From Pseudoxanthobacter soli DSM 19599 (GTDB lineage Bacteria > Pseudomonadota > Alphaproteobacteria > Rhizobiales > Segnochrobactraceae): a stretch of DNA of 64,000 nt. Position 1 is the stretch's first letter; each line of letters opens with the position of its first letter. The position numbers and the translations under genes were made by a program. The DNA lies in NCBI RefSeq assembly GCF_900148505.1, contig NZ_FRXO01000004.1, positions 434,001 to 498,000 on the forward strand. Reading direction: 5' to 3'. This document shows positions 16,993-25,059 of this stretch, piece after piece. Below the pieces are notes generated by a model. That model had not been told where the DNA came from. It saw nothing but the letters and a program-made list of their open reading frames with translations, and ran no database searches.

Positions 16993-18096
16993 TCACACGA
17001 AGGTCACGACGCCCAGCACCGGCAGCGCGCCGGCCGGCACCACCACGTCGGCCGCCGGCGCCACGATCTCGTGCCGCTCCTCGCCGGAGGCATTCGCGGC
17101 GGCCTGCCAGAACCAGGAGCGGGAGAGCGTGAGCGGCGTCGCCAGAAAATCGAACGACGGATGCCCCGGGTCCGTCCCGGCGACGCGCCCCTCGCGCCGC
17201 ATCATCGCCGCCAGTTCCGCTCGCACCGCTTCTTCGACGGCGGACGTCGCCGGCGACAGCCCGGAAACCGTCACGGCGACGGGAAGGGCGACGGCGGCCG
17301 CGACCGAGACCACCGCCTCGCCGGGCGCGAGCGCATCGACGACGTCATAGATGTCCGCAATCGATTCGGCCGACGGGATGCCGTCGGCCGCCGCCTCATC
17401 CATCAACGGGTAGAGCCGCACGGTGCCCGGGCCGGCATAATGCCGCTCGACATAGACCCGGGTGACGCCGGCGACCTGCTTGACCCACTCGACATAATCC
17501 GGCGGCGCGCCGCCCTGCGCGGGATAGCGCTTGCGCCAGAGGATGCGGGACCGAAAGGCCTCAGTACCCTCGACGTCGGCGCCGCCGGTCAGTCCGCGCG
17601 CCCCGACCACCGTACCGGTGGCACCGCTTACGCCCGACAGCGCCGTCAGAGCAGTGCCCGCGATGGCGTTGCCGGCCGCGCCCGCCGCGGTCGCCTGCAC
17701 CGAAACGACGAGATCGCCCGCGATCGACAGGCCCCCGCCATCGGTGACGGTGTAGGTGGCCCCATCCGCGCGCACCAGGATCGCGCCGGCCAGGACCGTC
17801 AGGCCGCCCGTGGTCGAGACCACCGCCGAGCCCGTCGCCGGCGCCGGCGGCAGCGGCGCGAGCCCGAAATCCCGCCCCTGTTCGATCAGCCCGTCGCGGT
17901 CGGCCGACACGGTGAAGCGCTGCCGCGCCACATAATCGAGGCGGCCGAAAAAGGACGACAACAGGCCGCCGAGGACCTTAGCGACCACATAAAGATTGTT
18001 GGGCCAGATCCACGCATCCGTGCCCGGCATCTCGGCGCGAAACGCCTGCCGCACCCGGTCCGAAAGCTGCTTCAGGGTTTCGATCTGGAACGCCAT
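16993..18096 (-). CDS. Baseplate J-like protein (Mu gp47)
   Basis: A wedge component of the contractile-tail baseplate. The 367-residue protein shows the family pattern: helical N-terminus with a Trp/Asn segment (DAWIWPNNLYVVAK), FTVSADRDGLIEQGRDFGL, a central beta domain, then WRKRYPAQGGAPPDYVEWVKQVAGVT cut short here to the conserved core, and an RVYV-containing strand. The start at 18096 overlaps the upstream stop as TAATG. Gene order matches Mu. Confidence 0.92.
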   Translation of the reverse strand: MAFQIETLKQLSDRVRQAFRAEMPGTDAWIWPNNLYVVAKVLGGLLSSFFGRLDYVARQRFTVSADRDGLIEQGRDFGLAPLPPAPATGSAVVSTTGGLTVLAGAILVRADGATYTVTDGGGLSIAGDLVVSVQATAAGAAGNAIAGTALTALSGVSGATGTVVGARGLTGGADVEGTEAFRSRILWRKRYPAQGGAPPDYVEWVKQVAGVTRVYVERHYAGPGTVRLYPLMDEAAADGIPSAESIADIYDVVDALAPGEAVVSVAAAVALPVAVTVSGLSPATSAVEEAVRAELAAMMRREGRVAGTDPGHPSFDFLATPLTLSRSWFWQAAANASGEERHEIVAPAADVVVPAGALPVLGVVTFV

Positions 18097-18755
18097 TACC
18101 GTACCTGCTGCCACAAGAGTTCGAACCGACGGTCGTAGACCTTGCTACCGTCGCGGCCGTAGAGCGTGACCGCCAGCAGGATCGTCCGTTCCGCCGGGCG
18201 CGCCTCGGCGGAGGTGTCGACACGCACCGCGACCCCTTGTGAGATCAGCGGCGCCAGCGCCTCCGCGGCCAGCGTGCGCGCCCAGGCCGCCATTTCGTCG
18301 GACACCGTCTGCCGCTCCAGCAGCCACAACAGCGAGCCGATCTCGCCCTCGCCGAGATCGGCGCGCACGTCGACGCCGTCACCCCACCATCCGCGCCGAT
18401 CGTCGATGCCGGTCGCCAGCGGATGCCCCTCGGGAACCCGCCGGTCCGTGAACAGCGCGAGAATGACCGCCGTTTCGATCGCCGCGTCGGCGCGGAGGCC
18501 CCCGGGATTGGACGGCACCGGCGCCGGATCGGCCGGCGGATAGGGCGTCGGCGACAGCTGGACGTCGATATCGGCGGCCGCGAACGCCGCGCCGCGCAGC
18601 ATCAGGCCATCCACCACCAGGATCGGCGCCACCCGGTCGAGCGGGCTGGGGCCCACCGCCCAATCCGCAAGGCCGGTGGCGCTGTCCCACACGCTGTCCC
18701 AAAGGATCGAGAGCGGCGCCGAGCACCCCTCGTCGATCCGCACGCGCACATCCAT
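18096..18755 (-). CDS. Mu gp46-like baseplate protein
   Basis: The 219-residue protein belongs to the Mu gp46 family. It has a conserved segment on the second half of the N-terminal domain (AAIETAVILALFTDRRVPEG), GWWGDGVDV, and a C-terminal strand-rich part. It forms part of the baseplate wedge. It lies between the gp45-like and gp47-like genes, as in Mu, and is coupled to the latter by TAATG. Confidence 0.9.
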   Translation of the reverse strand: MDVRVRIDEGCSAPLSILWDSVWDSATGLADWAVGPSPLDRVAPILVVDGLMLRGAAFAAADIDVQLSPTPYPPADPAPVPSNPGGLRADAAIETAVILALFTDRRVPEGHPLATGIDDRRGWWGDGVDVRADLGEGEIGSLLWLLERQTVSDEMAAWARTLAAEALAPLISQGVAVRVDTSAEARPAERTILLAVTLYGRDGSKVYDRRFELLWQQVR

Positions 18756-18773
18756 GCGATTGTCCCGTCGCTG

Positions 18774-19301
18774 CTATCCGGTCCGGGCCCACACATTGAG
18801 GGCGGGGCCGGCCTCGGTGATGACCTTGGCAATCGGATGCTCGTCGGGATCGCCGCCGAGCACGAGCCGCCGGTCGGCATCGACAACGATCACGACGTCG
18901 TCGCCGGCGGCCGTGATCTCGAGGCCGCGCAATGTCACCGTCACGGCGTGTCCGGCGAATGCCATTTCCACCCGCTCGCCGAACAGCCGGATGGCATTGC
19001 CGTGAGCGTCGTAGAGCACCGCATGGCCCGGCTGCAGCCCGCGCGGCCGGTGCGCCGCGGAGCCGATGCCGAGCGCGACGAGCCGATCCTGACGGCCGCC
19101 GAGCGCGGCCACCAAGCCCTGACTGCCTTCCGGCGGGTGCGAGCCGAATCCGAATTCCAGCAGGCGGGCGATGCCGGTCGGCTGGTCGGTCCGGAAGGTC
19201 CGGCCGCTCACCGTCTGCAGGTCGCCGCTGTCGTCGACGCTCGAAAGCGTCATCCGCCGCAGCATCACGCCGACGCGGTCGTGGCTGTCGCTGATCGTCA
19301 C
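18774..19301 (-). CDS. Mu gp45-like baseplate spike/assembly protein
   Basis: The 175-residue protein matches the Mu gp45 type: an N-terminal segment with RRMTLSSVDDSGDLQTVSG, a compact beta domain with GSAAHRPRGLQPGHAVLYD, and a C-terminal beta-helical part. It is the cell-puncturing spike at the tip of the contractile tail. It starts with GTG overlapping the upstream stop (GTGA at 19298-19301). Confidence 0.88.
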   Translation of the reverse strand: MTISDSHDRVGVMLRRMTLSSVDDSGDLQTVSGRTFRTDQPTGIARLLEFGFGSHPPEGSQGLVAALGGRQDRLVALGIGSAAHRPRGLQPGHAVLYDAHGNAIRLFGERVEMAFAGHAVTVTLRGLEITAAGDDVVIVVDADRRLVLGGDPDEHPIAKVITEAGPALNVWARTG

Positions 19302-20386
19302 GCCACATCCTCCGCCGCGCTGTCGTCGAGCGCCCAGCCCTCGGCGGACTTGGCGCCCTTGCCGGCCGCCGCCGCGAAGGCGCGCGGGTCCACCAGGTCA
19401 AGCTGCGCCTCAGTGCCGCCACCGGCGCCGCCGACGCCCGATTGCGTGAGCGTCACCGCCCGGATCAGCATGTCCTGCGCGAGCCCGAGCGTCGGCGATT
19501 CCGTCCAGACCTTGAAGCCGGGCGTCCACAGTCGGCCGCCCCAATCCCGCCACCCCGGCACCGTCACATCCGCCGAGATGCCGTCGCCCGCCGCCCGGTC
19601 GCGCCGCCCGCGCGCCCGGCGGCGCACGGTGTCGCGATCGGCATCGCGCTCGTCGATCACGATCAGCGGGCGATACCGCCCCACACCCTGGTCACGCGCG
19701 ATCGCCTCGATCTCGAGCGCATCGGCCCCGGATCGCGTTCCCGCCTGCCCGAGCACCCTCACTTCGCTGTAGCGGTTCGACCCGTTGAAGTCGGACGACC
19801 CCGTATAGAGATTGACGCCCTCGATCACGCCGCCCGCGTGCTTGTCCGTCAGCACGGTCCCGTCGATGATCGTCAGACCGCCGTCGGCGGCCCCGGTCAG
19901 CGTCAGGCCCTCGCCCCGGCAAAGCCGCTCCACAAAGCGAAAGACGGTTTCGCCGGGCGCGATCCGCGCCACCGGCAGCGGCCGCAGCCGGCCCCGGCAG
20001 CTGCAAGTCACCCCGAACGGCTTGGCAAGCGCCTGCGCGATTTCGAGCACCGTCTTGGAGCGAAACTCGCCGGTTTTGTGCACCGCCGAGCAATCGATCA
20101 GGTCGGCAGTCAGCGAGCGCCCGGAAATGGCGAGGCTCGAATCCTCCGGCCCGATCCGCGCCTGCCGCCGGTCGACGAAGCCGCGCAGCGCGAGGTCGCC
20201 GCCGGCGAGGATGTCGACCGGCGCGAACAGCCGGAAGGCGGCCGCCGTCTGGATCGGGCCGGATTCGGATGCCACGTCGAGCCGGAATGCCCGCGCCGCC
20301 TCCTTGAGCGAGGCGCGGATCATCACCCGCATCCAAGCCGTGTAGCGCGCGCCGCCCAGGCTGACGGTCACGATCTCGGTCGTCAT
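19298..20386 (-). CDS. Mu gp44-like baseplate hub protein (P)
   Basis: This 362-residue protein belongs to the hub family related to gpD of P2 and gp27 of T4. It has an N-terminal DIL-like beta domain (FRLFAPVDILAGGDLALRG), a central EIAQALAKPFGV segment, and FNGSNRYSEVRVLGQ. The start at 20386 is set by an ATGA overlap with the upstream gene. The open frame extends far upstream only because of high GC. Confidence 0.88.
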   Translation of the reverse strand: MTTEIVTVSLGGARYTAWMRVMIRASLKEAARAFRLDVASESGPIQTAAAFRLFAPVDILAGGDLALRGFVDRRQARIGPEDSSLAISGRSLTADLIDCSAVHKTGEFRSKTVLEIAQALAKPFGVTCSCRGRLRPLPVARIAPGETVFRFVERLCRGEGLTLTGAADGGLTIIDGTVLTDKHAGGVIEGVNLYTGSSDFNGSNRYSEVRVLGQAGTRSGADALEIEAIARDQGVGRYRPLIVIDERDADRDTVRRRARGRRDRAAGDGISADVTVPGWRDWGGRLWTPGFKVWTESPTLGLAQDMLIRAVTLTQSGVGGAGGGTEAQLDLVDPRAFAAAAGKGAKSAEGWALDDSAAEDVA

Positions 20387-21675
20387 CGCGCCAGCGCCTC
20401 GAAAGACGCCGGCATGAAAGCCGGGTGCCGCACACTGTTGCGCTCGACCAGCTCGCCCGCCCGCTCCGGATCGCCATAAAGCCGCCACGCCCACCAGATC
20501 GCCGGCATCGACCGCGGCGCGGAGACGGTCACCACCGGCGCAAGGTCCGTGATGGTGCGCGACAGATAGGCCGCCACGCTCCCACGCAAGGCCGACACCG
20601 TCGCAAAGACCTCCATCCCCGCCGCCCCGGTGGCGGAGGCGAGCGCCGGCTCGCAGCGCTCGGCGAAGTCGGCCCGCGCCGTCACCCCGGCGCGACGATC
20701 CGGATAGGACATCCGCGCCAGTGCCTCGGCATAGGGCGCCAGATAGGTCAGCCGCGACAGCCCTGCCACCAGGGCATCGTTGGCCGCGATCGCGGCCACC
20801 GAAGGCGCCGCCAGCACATCCGCTGCCGCCGGATCGCTCACCCCGTCGAGCGCCGCCGCGAAGGCGGCAGCGGCATCCGCCGGCGCCATCGCATCGCCGA
20901 GCGCGCGCGCGGCCGCCAGCATCCCGGCGAACGGCGCCAGCGCCTCGGCGGCAGCCACCGCCAGCGCCGGAATCGTGTCGGTCGGCGCCAGCGTGGCCGC
21001 GACCACCGCGTCCACCGGCACCGCGGCGATCGCCGCCGCGCCGCCGACGGCGCCCGGCATCGCGCCATAGAGTCCGGCCAGCGTGTCGCGCAGGGCCGCG
21101 CTCGCGGTCTCGTCGATCGCCGCCTCGGTGCGGATCGCCTCGAGCGTCGCGACCGTGTCCTGCAGGCCGCCGGCGGCCGCGGCCGCCACCGGATCGACCC
21201 AGCCACCCGGCGCCACGAACCGCCCGGCAAGGCTGGCGATGCCGGAGATGATGCCGCCCGCCGCGTCGAAAACGAGTTGGCCCAGCGACAGCACCGACGC
21301 CAGCGCGAAGGCGGCCCCGCCGAGCACGAAATCCAGCTCGAACGCCGCCCAGCCGATGCGGTCGAGCGACCTGTTTCGCACCGCCCGCTCGCAATAGACG
21401 CTCACCGGACCCGCCGCCGGCAGCAGCAGGATCGCCGGCCCGACCCCGGCGAACAGGCTGATAAGCCCGGTCGACGCGCCCTCGGCGCCGAGCCCGGAGA
21501 GATAGCCCGTGACCCGGAATCGCGGCTGGCGCGCGCCCAGGTCCTCGACGAAGCCCACATCCCGGCCCGGAAACTCATAGATCGCAAGGCGCCGCCCGGT
21601 CTCCATGCCTTCCGAATCGCACCAGAACGGCACGCCATTGAAGACGGATGGCCAAAGCTGGATTTCGGGGTCCAC
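20383..21675 (-). CDS. Mu gp43-like tail/DNA circularisation protein (N)
   Basis: The 430-residue protein has the DNA_circ_N type N-terminus (WPSVFNGVPFWCDSEGMETGR). A long Ala-rich helical middle and a C-terminal region with WWAWRLYGDPERAGELVERN follow. It is a baseplate-associated tail protein in Mu. The GTG at 21675 is chosen because GGAGGTGGAG lies just before it. The longer frame to 21738 would overlap the start of the opposite-strand SWIM gene. Confidence 0.85.
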   Translation of the reverse strand: MDPEIQLWPSVFNGVPFWCDSEGMETGRRLAIYEFPGRDVGFVEDLGARQPRFRVTGYLSGLGAEGASTGLISLFAGVGPAILLLPAAGPVSVYCERAVRNRSLDRIGWAAFELDFVLGGAAFALASVLSLGQLVFDAAGGIISGIASLAGRFVAPGGWVDPVAAAAAGGLQDTVATLEAIRTEAAIDETASAALRDTLAGLYGAMPGAVGGAAAIAAVPVDAVVAATLAPTDTIPALAVAAAEALAPFAGMLAAARALGDAMAPADAAAAFAAALDGVSDPAAADVLAAPSVAAIAANDALVAGLSRLTYLAPYAEALARMSYPDRRAGVTARADFAERCEPALASATGAAGMEVFATVSALRGSVAAYLSRTITDLAPVVTVSAPRSMPAIWWAWRLYGDPERAGELVERNSVRHPAFMPASFEALAR

Positions 21676-21736
21676 TGGACTCCACCTCCGCGCGTTGCGA
21701 CACTCCCGCCGGAACAACCGGCTGGGGAGCCACGTC

Positions 21737-22060
21737 ATGTTGAGGTACCGGGTGCGGTCGGACTCGACCGGCGAGATTTACGAGATCACGGCGCAGGCCA
21801 CCCAGGCCGGCATCCGTTTCGCGTGCACATGCGCCGGCGCCGCGAGCGGGCTGCATTGCAAGCACCGCCTTCGTCTGGCCGCCGGCAACACCAAGGGGCT
21901 GGTCGACGGCGACGACGTCGCCGCCCTGCAGGACCTTATCCGGGGTTCGGTGATCGCCGCCGTCATCGACGAGATCGATCGCCTCGACGCCGAAGCGGCC
22001 CGCATGAAGGCCGCCACGGCAGATGCCAAGCGCCGGCTGGCGCGCGCGATGATGGGATGA
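21737..22060 (+). CDS. SWIM zinc-finger-like small protein, opposite strand to the tail genes
   Basis: The 107-residue protein has the SWIM pattern CxCx8CxH: Cys30, Cys32, Cys41 and His43 in a segment that begins FACTCAGAASGLHCKH. A helical C-terminus (AVIDEIDRLDAEAARMKAA) could be a coiled coil. SWIM domains bind DNA or protein. It is a single plus-strand gene inserted between two minus-strand tail genes, and its stop abuts the stop of the tape-measure gene. This moron-like arrangement suggests expression independent of the late operon. Confidence 0.7.
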   Translation: MLRYRVRSDSTGEIYEITAQATQAGIRFACTCAGAASGLHCKHRLRLAAGNTKGLVDGDDVAALQDLIRGSVIAAVIDEIDRLDAEAARMKAATADAKRRLARAMMG

Positions 22061-24205
22061 TCATTCCGTATCGGGTGACGACACCCCGAGGCTTCCCGCC
22101 CCGTTGGTCGTCACCCGTAGCGGCCCCGTCGCCCGCACCGTCGCCGCCTTGGCATCATTGACCACCGTCAACAGCGCGCCGGACGGCTCCACCGTCACCG
22201 CGATCCGGATGTCGGCGGCCCCCTTGAGTTCCGCTGTGACGGGCCCCTGCACCACCGCCTGCAGCTCGCCGGACATCGCGTTGCCGGCACCCGGCGGCAG
22301 CGTCAGGGTTTGCTGTACCGGCGCCGCCACCGGCGCCAGCCCGTCGGGCATCGCGGCCCCCAGCCGCTCCGCCAAGGCGCCGAGCCGCTGGTCGAGCGCA
22401 TCGATGCCGGGCATTTCGATCGCCCGCGGTTCCTGCGGGCCGGCGGGCAGACCGAAATCAGACACCGGCTGCACAGCAACCATTGGCACGGGCAGCTCGC
22501 CCGAAAGATCGGCCGGCGCCACGTCGAGCCTTCTCACCGGCGGGGCAGTGCCGTCCGCTGGCGCAAAGGCGTAGGGCCGATATGTCGGCTGTTTCGATGG
22601 ACCCCCGCCAATCGAAGCGCCGAACGTGTAGTCATCGTAGTATCGACCACGCCGGATGTTGCGCATGACCGGATCGGAGGCGAGCGGACCTTGCGCGGCC
22701 AGCGTGTCGGAGAAGTTGCCGAATGACCACAGGTCATTCTGCGTCTGCAGTCGCCGCGCCGCCGTTGCCGCTTTGAGCTTTGCCGCGGCCGTCAGGCCGT
22801 CTTCCACCGTGCTGCTAACCCACGAGAGCCCGAGCGCGCTGTCGCCGCCGGCCATCGATCGCGCGCCCGCCGCGCCGGCGGCCGGGGATGTCATGCCGGC
22901 CGCCTTCGCCTGCTTTTGTCCGTCAAAGAACGCCTGGTTGCGGTCGATGCGGGTGCCAATTCCGTCGGCGATCGGCGCGACCGCCGCGCTGATATCAGTC
23001 AGGACGTCACTGACATCCTTGAGCGCCCTCGCCGCGCCGAGTTTGTCGAGTAGCAGCCCGAAGCTAACCGACGCCTGCCCCCACGAATTGCTCAGGCGGT
23101 CGATCGCCGCCTTGGCGTCGTCGGAAACCCGCGCCAGATTCTTCATCGATGTGCCGTCGACATTCTGCAGCGTCTTTATGAGCCTGTCGTACTCACCGCG
23201 CAGCTGGATCAGCGACTGCATGCCGAGATAGACCTGTTGGTCCGTAAACAGCTGCGGCAGCTTGGTCAGGTCGCCGCCCACCGCCTCGCGGCTGATGTCG
23301 ACGAACGCGGCAAGCATGTCCTGTCCGCTGCGCGCCGCCTCATCGAGTTCCTTATTGAGATCGACCCCGAAGCGCTTGAACGCCTTCAGCGTTTCGCCGG
23401 AGCGCATCTTCTGGAAGATGTTCGCGGCCCGCGTCGCGGCCTCTTCCGACGTGCCCGCCTGCATTCGCAGCACCTGCAGCATCGCCACCAGCTGCCGCAG
23501 ACCTTCGATCCCGGTCCCCCCGTTGACAGCCATCGACGGCGCCAGCGACGGTAGGAACCGCGCCATGTCGGGCATCTCGAACATGCCCGCGTTGCCGCCC
23601 GCCGCCATGACATCGAAAGCCCGCTGCATCTGGTCGGCACCGATGCCGAGCGAGCGCCCAGCCGCATCCGCCGATTTGGCCATGTCATCGAGCGCCGCGC
23701 CCGACGCCTGCGACGTGACGCTCACACTCGGCAGGAAGGACAAAGAGTCGTCCAGCGTCCGGCCGGTCGCCACCAGCGCCTCGAGGCCGTCGACCACCTG
23801 CCCCACGGGAATGGCATACTGGTTCGCCAGCCGGTAAACCTCCGCCCGCGCCCGCTCGACCTGAGACACCGTCGCATCCGCCGTGATCCCGATGCGCGTG
23901 AGGCGGCGGTCGAAATTGGCATAGTCGGTGAAAGACTCCGTCACCGACCGCGCCGCGAGCGCGCCACCGATCAGACCGGCCGCCCCGCCGACCAGCATGC
24001 CGCCTCCGCCGCGCACTGCCGCCGCTCGCCCCACCATGCCGGCAGCCCGGGTTGTGGCTGAGGCGCGGTTCGCGATGTCGTCGGCCCGCCCCAGCTGCTG
24101 CAGCGCCCGTGTCGCCCGTTTCGCTTTCTCGGCGAGGGCATCGAAGGTGCGGCCGGAGCGGTCGCGCGCGTCCAGAATCGCGGTGGCGCGGATTTCATAA
24201 GCCAT
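22061..24205 (-). CDS. Tail tape measure protein
   Basis: The 714-residue protein sets tail length. It starts with ATAILDARDRSGRTFDALAEK, followed by a hydrophobic Gly-rich segment near 65-85 (GGMLVGGAAGLIGGALAA). The TP901-type core contains FDRRLTRIGITADATVSQ and YAIPVGQVVDGLEALVATG. The C-terminal third is disordered and Pro-rich. It follows the tail chaperone pair, as expected. Length suggests a medium-long tail. Confidence 0.9.
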   Translation of the reverse strand: MAYEIRATAILDARDRSGRTFDALAEKAKRATRALQQLGRADDIANRASATTRAAGMVGRAAAVRGGGGMLVGGAAGLIGGALAARSVTESFTDYANFDRRLTRIGITADATVSQVERARAEVYRLANQYAIPVGQVVDGLEALVATGRTLDDSLSFLPSVSVTSQASGAALDDMAKSADAAGRSLGIGADQMQRAFDVMAAGGNAGMFEMPDMARFLPSLAPSMAVNGGTGIEGLRQLVAMLQVLRMQAGTSEEAATRAANIFQKMRSGETLKAFKRFGVDLNKELDEAARSGQDMLAAFVDISREAVGGDLTKLPQLFTDQQVYLGMQSLIQLRGEYDRLIKTLQNVDGTSMKNLARVSDDAKAAIDRLSNSWGQASVSFGLLLDKLGAARALKDVSDVLTDISAAVAPIADGIGTRIDRNQAFFDGQKQAKAAGMTSPAAGAAGARSMAGGDSALGLSWVSSTVEDGLTAAAKLKAATAARRLQTQNDLWSFGNFSDTLAAQGPLASDPVMRNIRRGRYYDDYTFGASIGGGPSKQPTYRPYAFAPADGTAPPVRRLDVAPADLSGELPVPMVAVQPVSDFGLPAGPQEPRAIEMPGIDALDQRLGALAERLGAAMPDGLAPVAAPVQQTLTLPPGAGNAMSGELQAVVQGPVTAELKGAADIRIAVTVEPSGALLTVVNDAKAATVRATGPLRVTTNGAGSLGVSSPDTE

Positions 24206-24208
24206 CGT

Positions 24209-24645
24209 TCACTTCCGTTTCAGGAGTTTCCGCGCGACCGCCCGGTCGATCCAGTGGTCGATTTCCGAAAACGTCATCTCGCCGACGCGACGGGCATCGA
24301 CCACCCGGAGATCGAACACCAGCAGGTCGGCCCGTTGGCTTATGGCGCCCCGCGGGCGCCCTCGAAAAAATCGAGGATCGCCCGCTTGATCGCGATCCCG
24401 TCGCGCAGCGAAATGAGCCGCAACAGCGCATCTCCGCCCTCATGATCGAGGCAGGCGCCGACATAGCCGCGCAGCGCCGCACCGTCCTCGCTCGGCACCA
24501 TCGCGCCGGCCGTGTAGACCATCGTCACCGGATCGCCGTGGGCGAAATAGTCCGCCGCCGTCGGTTCGCGCAGGCGGACGTCCGTGACCTGCTGGTCGTG
24601 CCAGAGCACCGGCGCGGAGAGCGTGACCGTGACGGTTCTCGCCAT
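24209..24645 (-). CDS. Tail assembly chaperone, -1 frameshift product (gpGT/Mu gp41-gp41' type)
   Basis: This reading combines the short chaperone with a second frame. A -1 slip at the heptamer T TTT TTC (24370-24364) leaves the zero frame and continues through SQRADLLVFDLRVV and FSEIDHWIDRAVARKLLKRK to a TGA at 24209-24211, three bases before the tape-measure ATG. The fusion would have 145 residues. The extension looks like GpE-type tail proteins and explains the otherwise empty 24212-24339 stretch. Frameshifting at this place is a conserved feature of long-tailed phages. Seen: the heptamer and the open -1 frame. Inferred: that it is used. Confidence 0.75.
24340..24645 (-). CDS. Tail assembly chaperone, zero-frame product (Mu gp41-like)
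   Basis: The 101-residue protein binds the tape measure during tail assembly. It has the family pattern: beta start (VTVTLSAPVLWHD), REPTAADYFAHGD and helical end (AIKRAILDFFEGARGAP). ATG 24645 has GGAGGG upstream, and a GTG six bases earlier is possible. It lies between the tube and tape-measure genes. The slippery heptamer lies eight codons before its stop. Confidence 0.85.
   Translation of the reverse strand: MARTVTVTLSAPVLWHDQQVTDVRLREPTAADYFAHGDPVTMVYTAGAMVPSEDGAALRGYVGACLDHEGGDALLRLISLRDGIAIKRAILDFFEGARGAP
24364..24370 (-). promoter_or_regulatory. Programmed -1 frameshift heptamer T TTT TTC
   Basis: In the chaperone reading frame the codons are GAT TTT TTC GAG, which matches the X XXY YYZ rule with X and Y both T. 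GC-rich inverted sequence follows (GGGCGCCCGCGGGGCGCC), which could fold into a stimulatory stem. Confidence 0.7.
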
Positions 24646-24647
24646 TG

Positions 24648-25010
24648 TCACACCCTCCGGTAGGAGGCGGAGACGAGCCTCAGGCCGGTGATTTCACCGG
24701 TCAGGCGATCGCTCTGCGGATCGCCGGCGAAACGCGCCTGCGTCCACATGTGCGTGACGCCGGTATGTTCTTCAACGACGGTCACATTGCGCGCGGGGCC
24801 CTTGAGCAGGGCGTGCACGTCGACGCCGCCATTGTCGACCAGCGTCATGGCCATACGATGCCCCGCCAGCGTGTGCACGGCATCGACACTGCCGTCCTGA
24901 TTGACCGACTCCTCCACCGTCCGGTTCGACGGATTAACCTGGAAAAGCCCCTTCATGGTCACCGGCGTGCCGTCGATCGAGAATCGCATTTCGCCGCCGA
25001 AATCGCTCAT
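24648..25010 (-). CDS. Tail tube protein (Mu gpM-like)
   Basis: The 120-residue protein matches the tube family of Mu-like and P2-like myophages, with a beta-rich fold (MRFSIDGTPVTMKG), FQVNPSNRTVEESVNQDG and a C-terminal LTGEITGLRLVSASYR. It polymerises inside the sheath. The start has a strong AAGGAGG. It follows the sheath gene directly. Confidence 0.92.
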   Translation of the reverse strand: MSDFGGEMRFSIDGTPVTMKGLFQVNPSNRTVEESVNQDGSVDAVHTLAGHRMAMTLVDNGGVDVHALLKGPARNVTVVEEHTGVTHMWTQARFAGDPQSDRLTGEITGLRLVSASYRRV

Positions 25011-25059
25011 GGCGGAACCTCCTTTTCTTGGGTTCTACAGATTCTACGCGCGAACGACG

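Noticed and set aside
16318-18138. Very long plus-strand frames antisense to tail genes (also 20425-22161, 24901-26577 and 37253-38914)
   Set aside because: They mirror well-recognised minus-strand genes, are rich in Arg, Gly and His, and show no family motif. High GC explains the lack of stops.
19298-21394. Continuous 698-residue minus-strand frame that could suggest a fused gp43-gp44
   Set aside because: Upstream of 20386 it is in the wrong frame relative to the gp43-like gene. The extension is Arg/Gly-rich, typical of a GC-rich shadow.
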